From CBDDDW01 sp965226805 (lineage in GTDB: Bacteria; Chloroflexota; Dehalococcoidia; Lucifugimonadales; JAGWBF01), in NCBI GenBank assembly GCA_965226805.1, contig CBDDDW010000022.1, forward strand, positions 47,693-111,692: a DNA stretch of 64,000 nt. Direction: 5' to 3'. Positions 58,755 through 64,000 of this stretch are shown in pieces. The notes below the pieces were generated by a model. That model made no database searches. It saw only the letters and a program-made list of their open reading frames with translations, and was not told the DNA's origin. The stretch's first letter is position 1, and every line of letters begins with the position of its first letter. The position numbers and the translations under genes were made by a program.

Positions 58755-59010
58755 TTGCTGCCATCACCGAAGAAATGTGCTTTCCGGCAACCGGGATATT
58801 TGGTTCCGGCATGGGATCCGTGAGGGGTAGGAGCCTCTCTCCTCGTCCGCAGGCCGTATCAGCGCAAACATACCGTCACCCGTTTGATTCCGAAATGCTA
58901 TCGGTGGCGCTCATCGCCGGTGGCTTCCCCGAGGTCGGTAAGGCGCTGCTTGACATGGTCTATAGAACGTACCGGGGATGGGTCAACGCCCTCCAGAATG
59001 GGGTAGTGTC

Positions 59011-59856
59011 TCAGTTTGAATCCATCTCGCCGAGAATCCAGTCGAACCCATAAGTCTCAGTTGTCAGACCAGCAACCATTGCAGGTGTATCGCCCTTGAG
59101 GCTCTTGTGGGGTCTGCAAAAGTTATACCAAGTGAAGTATAGGGCCAAGGCAAAACAGTGGTTATCCAGCTTCTTTGAGAAGGCATTGGTCAGTCTGGTG
59201 AACCTACGCAGAGACATCCGAGTTGTCAGATTATGCCGTTCCACGTGGGAAGTGCTGATAGCATCGCCTACGGGCCTACCAACTACTGGTTGTTTCTTTG
59301 CACCGATGCAGTGAGCAGGGCTGTATCGACCTTCTGGTATGGTCGGGTCCTTACCATAGAGCTTCACCAGTTGAGCATAGTCTACATCCCCGCCAAAAGC
59401 ACCTTCGACAGCCTCTAGGTACGCTCTATGCCCGTCTGTGGTTAACTGTACACGGTTAGCCAGTCTTTGCCGTAAGTCATCCATGAATTCAATGGCATAG
59501 CTTGAATCACGGCCCGGGCTGACATACCAAGAAATGATGAGCTTGGAATCACTGTCTAGACCCGTCCATGTCCACACGTCACCGGCCCCGTCTGGTGCAG
59601 CTTCCGCTCTGGCAACGTTCTTTCCCTTGGCATAGCAGAAACTCCAGAGCTCATCAGCTTGCACACGTTGGGCTGGTACGTCTTGGACTAGCTCATTGTG
59701 CAGCCGTTCACAGGCTTGGCCTGCATCAACTAGGAGCTTGGTAACGGTGTTGATGGAGACTTTTGTGATACGAGATATGGCCCGCATCGAGGAACCTTCC
59801 ACCAACATGTTTAGTATCTGAATCCGCTTGTGTTCTGGTAGCTTGTTCATGCCCAA
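59011..59856 (-). CDS. IS1-family transposase, single-frame
   Basis: 281 aa. N-terminal HTH 'LPEHKRIQILNMLVEGSSMRAISRITKVSINTVTKLLVDAG' (in part). Catalytic core: 'RVQADELWSFCYAKGKNV' (first Asp), 'WTWTGLDSDSKLIISWYV', 'RVQLTTDGHRAYLEAVE' (second Asp), 'TSHVERHNLTTRMSLRRFTRLTNAFSKK' (Glu and the N-L-x-x-R region), 'WYNFCRPHKSLKG'. Unlike E. coli IS1 there is no frameshift between two frames. Its stop lies inside the terminal repeat. Appears intact. Confidence 0.88.
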   Translation of the reverse strand: MGMNKLPEHKRIQILNMLVEGSSMRAISRITKVSINTVTKLLVDAGQACERLHNELVQDVPAQRVQADELWSFCYAKGKNVARAEAAPDGAGDVWTWTGLDSDSKLIISWYVSPGRDSSYAIEFMDDLRQRLANRVQLTTDGHRAYLEAVEGAFGGDVDYAQLVKLYGKDPTIPEGRYSPAHCIGAKKQPVVGRPVGDAISTSHVERHNLTTRMSLRRFTRLTNAFSKKLDNHCFALALYFTWYNFCRPHKSLKGDTPAMVAGLTTETYGFDWILGEMDSN

Positions 59857-59901
59857 AGTATATCAAAATGCTAGCTGAAAGTCAAGGGTTTTAGGGCACA
59901 A

Positions 59902-59928
59902 AAAGGCCCGGTCACTGACCGGGCCTTT
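59902..59928 (-). terminator. Strong hairpin terminator inside the IS1-type element
   Basis: AAAGGCCCGGTCA - C - TGACCGGGCCTTT: a 13-bp perfect stem. On the minus strand TTTTT follows. It ends the passenger-gene transcript before the transposase gene. Confidence 0.8.
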
Positions 59929-59948
59929 GGATATGAAGTTACGAGGCT

Positions 59949-60299
59949 TTATATTGGTTTCTCGGAGTCACCCTCAAGCTCCGCAATTCGCTTCTCCAAC
60001 TGGTCTACCTTCACCAGCATCTCCTTGCGCCCCTCTTCACGCCCCTCCTCACGCTCGCGTTTGCGTCCTGCTAGGATAAACTTGTCTGCCAACATCGCTC
60101 CTCCTTCCACAACGGTTATGGCGGTCGCTGTTGATATGATTACGATTGACCCCAGACCCTGAAGAATGGTACGCAGGGCCTTGGTTCTACTCTCGTGCTC
60201 TGAGACAATTTCAGCGTAGACCAAAACCCCTGCTAATGGTGCTGCTATGAGAACGAAGGCTACCAGTACCGCAGCGGCGATCTTCGCCGGTATGGGCAT
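59949..60299 (-). CDS. Passenger protein 1: membrane protein with coiled-coil tail
   Basis: 116 aa. Two hydrophobic helices (~6-29 'IAAAVLVAFVLIAAPLAGVL' and ~45-68 'TILQGLGSIVIISTATAITV') and a highly charged C-terminal helix ('KREREEGREEGRKEMLVKVDQLEKRIAELEGD') likely to form a coiled coil in the cytoplasm. No family recognised. Its ATG directly follows the TAG stop of passenger 2. Carried inside the IS1-type element. Confidence 0.65.
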   Translation of the reverse strand: MPIPAKIAAAVLVAFVLIAAPLAGVLVYAEIVSEHESRTKALRTILQGLGSIVIISTATAITVVEGGAMLADKFILAGRKREREEGREEGRKEMLVKVDQLEKRIAELEGDSEKPI

Positions 60300-60509
60300 C
60301 TAATCCCAACGTGCCCGCGCCGCCGTCCGTGCCAACTCCGAGCGCTCCTCCTGAGTCATTCCATCGGCCCTGGCCTTGCCGCCCTTGACCTTGATGTCAC
60401 GGTGCGCGGGCAGGTCCTCTTCGATCTCGCCGGTGGCGATCTTGGCCACCGTGACGGCGCAGCCTACAACGTCACCCGGTCGTCTCTCTCCCTTCGGTCC
60501 TTTCGGCAT
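60300..60509 (-). CDS. Passenger protein 2: small basic protein
   Basis: 69 aa, 'MPKGPKGERRPGDVVGCAVTVAKIATGEIEE' then 'GGKARADGMTQEERSELARTAARARWD' (in two parts). This 'M-P-K-G-x-K-G-E-x-R-P-x-D-V-I-G-x-A-V...GGKARA...R-x-x-I-A-x-x-A-A-x-x-RW' pattern is a widespread small hypothetical protein, basic and probably nucleic-acid binding. A good AGGAGGTGAGTA lies upstream of its ATG at 60509. First gene of the passenger pair. Confidence 0.7.
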   Translation of the reverse strand: MPKGPKGERRPGDVVGCAVTVAKIATGEIEEDLPAHRDIKVKGGKARADGMTQEERSELARTAARARWD

Positions 60510-61766
60510 TACTCACCTCCTTCATGCCATGCATTGTCCACACCTTGATGGTATAGACAATGCATAACAGGAGTATATACGTTTTGGTACGCCCCCGCAA
60601 CTCTGTCAGCATTAATCATGTCTCACCATTGTCCGTACACTCCTAATGCAAACTGAGACACTACCCAGAATGGCAAGATAGTAGCTCACATAATCACCCA
60701 GCACAACGGCGCTCAGGATCTGGCTCAAAGCACTTTCTCCCCTGCCTGTAATAGTCGTGTGGGGGATAGAGGCCATGTCCAGTAACTCGCGGGTAACCTG
60801 GAACCGGAGCTCGGTACGAGGGTGTAAGAAGCCTGGCTTCAAGAGGACAACGTGGCAATGTTGGCTTGAGTGGGCCGGAAGCGAATAGCCCTCGACCGAG
60901 TTATGGTTGGCTTCCGGCAGTAAATCGAACGAGGCCCAGACCTTGGAATTTTCGTTGAGCTGGGTCTTCCAACGCCGGGCGACGCCACTGAAAATGCCGG
61001 CCCCATATATCACGGGGAGCCGGCCCAGAAGATCCTGGGCGATTGACTTGGCAGGGTTCTTGGACGCCGGGCACTCCTCTCCCACGGCGGCCAGGAGCGC
61101 GTCCAAGACCCCCAACGCTTCTCGGAAGGCCCTGGTCATGTCCGAGATGAGACCCAGATTCATGAGCAGGACCGTAGGGACCAAGAAGCCGTAACCTAGA
61201 GCAGTCCTGGGCTCCCCCTCGTAGCTCACTAGGAGCACAGGGACACGATTCTCCATTGCCTTCGCGGCCAGAGTCCCGCCCGAGGTCACGGCTGCGACCT
61301 TCGCGCCCTGCTTCAAAGCCTGGCGGAATGCGGCCAGCGTCTCCTCTGTCTCGCCGGAGTAGCTGCAGGCCAGGACCAGGGTGTGCTCATCGACATAAGA
61401 AGGAAGCCGATAGTCCCGGCAGATGGATATCGGAACGGAACTCTTCAGGAAGGCCAGTCCCGCTAGCAGATCGCCACCGATGGCCGAGCCACCCATTCCT
61501 GCGACGACTACGCCGCGTACTCCGCGGAATGAGGAGGGCAACGTGAAAGCATAAGCCTTATCCCAGGCTTCGCGGCACTGAAGGGGAAAACAACGGAGAC
61601 GATTTCGGAGACCGGTTGTGTCTAAGGTCGGATAAACCGACCGGTCATCAAGCACACCGGTCCCACGGCGCCTACTTGTAGCCATATGTCTCATCCTTTC
61701 CTCTCTCAAGATGTAACACAACTTCATATTAATCTGCAACAACGCGGGGCTATAATATTGCCAACG

Positions 61767-61970
61767 ATGCGAGACCCCGCAGGTCCGAAGCAAATTCCAT
61801 GCCCAGTCTGCTCCCGAGGCGGCCGACGTCTTTGTAATAGCTGGTCCCTCGCCATGGCCGGGCGCCGTGTCGCCGACTTGAGCTACGTCAAGAGCGCCGC
61901 CGAGGCGAGATGCCTTATCTGCAGAAGGGAGAGTCAACCGTTCCTCCTTTCACCAGTAGGTCGGTGTTGA
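61767..61970 (+). CDS. Small CxxC-containing frame, possible fragment
   Basis: 67 aa (MRDPAGPKQIPCPVCSRG...ARCLICRRESQPF...). Two CxxC pairs, C-P-V-C and C-L-I-C, separated by ~35 residues, as in zinc ribbons at the front of sugar methyltransferases. A TATAAT lies at 61751. It ends without the enzyme domain, so is either a stub or chance. Divergent from the isomerase gene. Confidence 0.25.
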   Translation: MRDPAGPKQIPCPVCSRGGRRLCNSWSLAMAGRRVADLSYVKSAAEARCLICRRESQPFLLSPVGRC

Positions 61971-62138
61971 AGCCTATTATAAGAAAAGAGCACTCCGAGT
62001 ATTTCTGTATCATAGGCGAGTTTAGGCCGCTGGCCATGAATGCATTGCGTCCCGGGGTGCTGATCCACATCAAAGACAAGTTGAATTAGCGTTGCTACAT
62101 AAGATATGCTACACGGATACTAATTTGAGGCGTCTACC

Positions 62139-63341
62139 ATGAAAGTTTTCATCGCGGGGATGGACGGTTACTTGGGGTGGCCTCTCAGCATTCAGCTCGC
62201 GGCTGCGGGGCATGAAGTAGCCGGGTGCGATCTGTTCCTGCGCCGTCGATGGGTGGAGGAGATGGGCAGCTGGAGCGCCATACCCATTGCGTCTATGCAG
62301 GAACGGCTTAAAGCATCTAGGGAGAGATTTGGAAGCAGCTCGCTATTCCGAGAAGGGGACCTCCGAGATTACGATTTCGTCCATGGATTCCTCAGTGATT
62401 TCGAACCTGATGCCATCGTGCACTTGGGCGAGTGCCCGTCAGCTCCCTACTCCATGATCGACGTCCAACACGCTACCTGGGTGCAGACAAATAACATCAC
62501 TGGCACCTTGAACCTGTTGTACGCTATGAAAGATATCTGCCCTGACGCACACCTCGTGAAATTGGGCACGATGGGAGAATATGGTACTCCTAATCTCGAC
62601 ATCCCCGAGGGGTTCTTCACCATCGATTACCGCGGCCGCACCGATACTCTGCCCTTCCCCAGGCAGGCGGCGTCTTGGTACCACTGGAGCAAAGTCCACG
62701 ACTCCAATAACATCATGTTTGCGTGTCGAAACTGGGGCCTGAGGTCCACCGATATAATGCAAGGAGTGGTATTCGGCACCAGGATTGATCAAACGGATGA
62801 TGAGAGGCTCTTAACCCGATTAGATTTCGACCAGTGTTTCGGCACGGCGATCAACCGATATTGTTGCCAGGCAGTTATAGGCCACCCGCTTACGCCATTC
62901 GGGTTAGGACGTCAGAAGAGGGGATTCCTGCCCATTCGAGATTCCATGCAGTGCCTCGCTTTGGCGATCGAGCACCCTCCTGATAAAGGGGAGTATAGGG
63001 TGTTCAACCAGTTTGAAGAGGTTTACAACGTAACTGAGCTGGCGGAGAGGGTCCGCACGGCTGCAGGCGGACTGGGGTTGGCTGTGCAGGTGTGCCACGT
63101 GGAGAATCCAAGACAGGAAAAGGAAGAGCATTACTATAGTCCAGACCATGCCGGGCTTCTGGGGTTAGGCTATAAGCCTACCCTTAGCCTAGGTGACGAG
63201 ATTAAGATAATGTTGCAGGATCTGATCCGGCATAAAGACCGAATCCTCGAGAAACAGGCCGCGCTGATACCCGATATTCGCTGGGACGGCTCCCGCCGGC
63301 GGTCAGCTTTCCTGGAACACAGGCCTCGACAGGCTTCTTAG
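62139..63341 (+). CDS. UDP-sulfoquinovose synthase-like (SQD1/Agl3 type)
   Basis: 400 aa extended SDR. Cofactor loop 'VFIAGMDGYLGWPLSIQL', 'EVAGCDLFLRRRWVEEMGS', 'AIVHLGECPSAPYSMID', 'LVKLGTMGEYGTPNLDIPEGFF' and 'PRQAASWYHWSKVHDSNNI' (Tyr-x-x-x-Lys variant Y-H-W-S-K) are all hallmarks of SQD1: D-G-Y-x-G-W, M-G-E-Y-G-T-P-N-x-D-I-x-E-G, P-x-x-A-S-x-x-H-x-x-K-V-H-D. It makes UDP-sulfoquinovose from UDP-glucose and sulfite. Use may be sulfolipid or a sulfonated surface glycan; glycan genes around favour the latter. Confidence 0.87.
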   Translation: MKVFIAGMDGYLGWPLSIQLAAAGHEVAGCDLFLRRRWVEEMGSWSAIPIASMQERLKASRERFGSSSLFREGDLRDYDFVHGFLSDFEPDAIVHLGECPSAPYSMIDVQHATWVQTNNITGTLNLLYAMKDICPDAHLVKLGTMGEYGTPNLDIPEGFFTIDYRGRTDTLPFPRQAASWYHWSKVHDSNNIMFACRNWGLRSTDIMQGVVFGTRIDQTDDERLLTRLDFDQCFGTAINRYCCQAVIGHPLTPFGLGRQKRGFLPIRDSMQCLALAIEHPPDKGEYRVFNQFEEVYNVTELAERVRTAAGGLGLAVQVCHVENPRQEKEEHYYSPDHAGLLGLGYKPTLSLGDEIKIMLQDLIRHKDRILEKQAALIPDIRWDGSRRRSAFLEHRPRQAS

Positions 63342-63533
63342 AAGTGTACTTCTTGAGCACGAAAATTGAGCCTAACAGCGATCGTCACTATTGGGGACGA
63401 TGGAAGGAATTTGACCGGCGGCAGTTTGCCCCGAAATTCCAGGCTAGATGATTGGTGTGGTGCTCCTTCAGCTACCTGGTTGAATCGGATATCTGCTTGC
63501 GACGGGCAGCCGGTGAAATCTGTTGTTAACGCA

Positions 63534-63651
63534 TTTCCAGTAGAGAGGGGCGCTGTAAACCAGGAGTTGCTGGCCTGGGACCTTACGTACAACATTGTAC
63601 GTTGCCACCAGGCTCTGGGGTATTTCGCATCTCTCCAGCCCCTTGATGAGA
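63534..63651 (+). pseudogene. Transposase C-terminal fragment (IS481/IS3 integrase-core type)
   Basis: About 39 residues, FPVERGAVNQELLAWDLTYN then IVRCHQALGYFASLQPLDE. The 'W-x-x-x-YN-x-x-R-x-HQALGY' motif is the end of an rve-type transposase. No catalytic part nearby; relic. Confidence 0.65.
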
Positions 63652-63781
63652 AAACATCGGTCGGACCCATTTCTGCCATACCCAACAGGGGCGCAGGAGC
63701 ATCCCCCGGGCCGTGACTAGCCGGCGTCCTCAAAAACAGGAAGAGGGCGGTCTCGCCGCTTGATCAGAAAGGTGGCTTAAG

Positions 63782-63798
63782 TGTCACTAATCTACCGG
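63782..63798 (+). repeat. IS-end-like sequence TGTCACTAATCTACCGG
   Basis: Shares TGTCACTAATCTAC with 28566 and continues with GGAGGGGTTCACC, like an IS481-type terminal repeat. Lies 130 bases after the transposase relic, but in the orientation of a left end. Confidence 0.35.
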
Positions 63799-63921
63799 AG
63801 GGGTTCACCGGCTTGACGTACTACTCCAAACAAACGTATCATTCTGGGTATAAATCTGCTAAGCACTCATTACTGTGCGTACCTATTACATTGTACAAGA
63901 AGTTTGAATTAGCGAGCTGGA

Positions 63922-64000
63922 ATGGATGAAGGAAAACTAGAGGTTAAGCACTACTGGCGAATCGCGAGGAAATGGTGGTGGCTGCCGCTATTCGCCGCTG
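63922..64000 (+). CDS. Wzz-like chain-length/export protein, N-terminal part
   Basis: Cut by the window end. The 26 visible residues, MDEGKLEVKHYWRIARKWWW then LPLFAA, match the start of Wzz/capsular co-polymerase proteins: a short cytoplasmic lead with Y-W-R-I-x-x-K-W-W-W followed by the first membrane helix. It supports the reading of this region as a surface-polysaccharide locus. Confidence 0.6.
   Translation, partial: MDEGKLEVKHYWRIARKWWWLPLFAA

Larger units (their letters stand above)
59002..60665 (-). mobile_element. IS1-type element with two passenger genes
   Basis: 1664 bp. Terminal inverted repeats GGTAGTGTCTCAGTTTG at 59002-59018 and the exact complement at 60649-60665. Flanked by an 8-bp target duplication CAGAATGG (58994-59001 and 60666-60673), the size expected for the IS1 family. 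It holds a transposase and, beyond a strong terminator, two small genes in the same direction. Classic IS1 elements are half this size. Confidence 0.85.
58898..61694 (-). pseudogene. Bifunctional phosphoglucose/phosphomannose isomerase, split by an IS1-type element
   Basis: Main part 60666-61694 (ATG 61694 or 61685 after GAGAGGAAAGG) encodes two SIS domains: 'GVVVAGMGGSAIGGDLLAGL', 'LACSYSGETEETLAAFRQA', 'KVAAVTSGGTL', 'LPVIYGAGIFSGVARRWKTQLNENSK' (in part) and 'EANHNSVEGY' with the catalytic Glu/His. The frame then runs into the element and ends with foreign residues. Removing the element and one CAGAATGG joins it to 58898-58993: ...YLAILEGVDPSPVRSIDH..., stop at 58898. The C-terminal helix thus lost may matter for the active site. 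Supplies fructose-6-P/mannose-6-P to glycan synthesis. Confidence 0.8.

Noticed and set aside
58736..59053. Plus-strand 105-aa frame before the IS1-type element
   Set aside because: Mostly antisense to the displaced isomerase C-terminus and runs into the element end; no own motif.

Overview
The window looks like a piece of a GC-rich bacterial genome, most likely Chloroflexota of the Dehalococcoidia/SAR202 type. That is inference from gene content: a lipoprotein solute-binding protein with a long Thr/Pro linker, repeated amidohydrolase, amidase, CaiB and SDR catabolic genes, an RND pump under a PadR regulator, and many dispersed short repeats. No rRNA or other marker gene is present to fix the taxonomy.

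Region 1 (1-10.4 kb) is the right end of a contractile-tail prophage or tail-like element: tape measure C-terminus, Dit-like protein, baseplate plug, hub, spike, a gp25-like wedge gene split by an IS1380-family element, a J-like wedge protein, a DUF2612-type protein, a tail fibre, a repeat-rich tail-tip protein, then a P4-type integrase facing a tRNA-Ser. Region 2 (10.4-20.4 kb) is a recombination-prone patch. It holds four tRNAs, two integrase remnants, two of the three copies of one IS3-family element (the second split by an IS256-family element), a tpx/yraN rearrangement scar, a peptide-type ABC lipoprotein, and queG truncated by the second IS3 copy.

Region 3 (20.4-26.5 kb) is a minus-strand surface-glycan operon: dTDP-glucose dehydratase, dTDP-4-dehydrorhamnose reductase, an RmlC-like cupin epimerase, a flippase, a GT2 and a GT4. 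Region 4 (26.8-36.3 kb) is chromosomal: a TTC38-like TPR protein, a divergent PEP-carboxykinase-fold P-loop protein, a SnoaL-like protein, an SDR, and a padR-RND efflux pair with a palindromic operator.

Region 5 (36.3-37.9 kb) is a lower-GC two-gene cassette: a P-loop (deoxy)nucleoside-kinase-like protein overlapping a COG4112-like Nudix protein. It ends inside the 5' stub of an amidohydrolase gene and is the best candidate here for an undescribed system. Region 6 (37.9-55.3 kb) is catabolic and housekeeping: an amidase, two amidohydrolase paralogues, a GNAT gene with an internal amber codon, an ornithine-cyclodeaminase-family gene, ilvD, tldD, rmuC, a chimeric pmbA/tldD ghost, a small frameshifted gene, an AT-rich orphan, pmbA, an M24 peptidase, an SDR and a CaiB-type CoA transferase.

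Region 7 (55.4-64 kb) is a second surface-glycan region damaged by transposons: an inverted third IS3 copy, a truncated deacetylase-like gene, an LpxD-like acyltransferase, a phosphoglucose/phosphomannose isomerase gene split by a 1.66-kb IS1-type element carrying two passenger genes, a UDP-sulfoquinovose-synthase homologue, transposase debris, and the start of a Wzz-like gene. Positions, frames, repeats and duplications were read directly from the sequence. Family names come from motif recognition without any database search.
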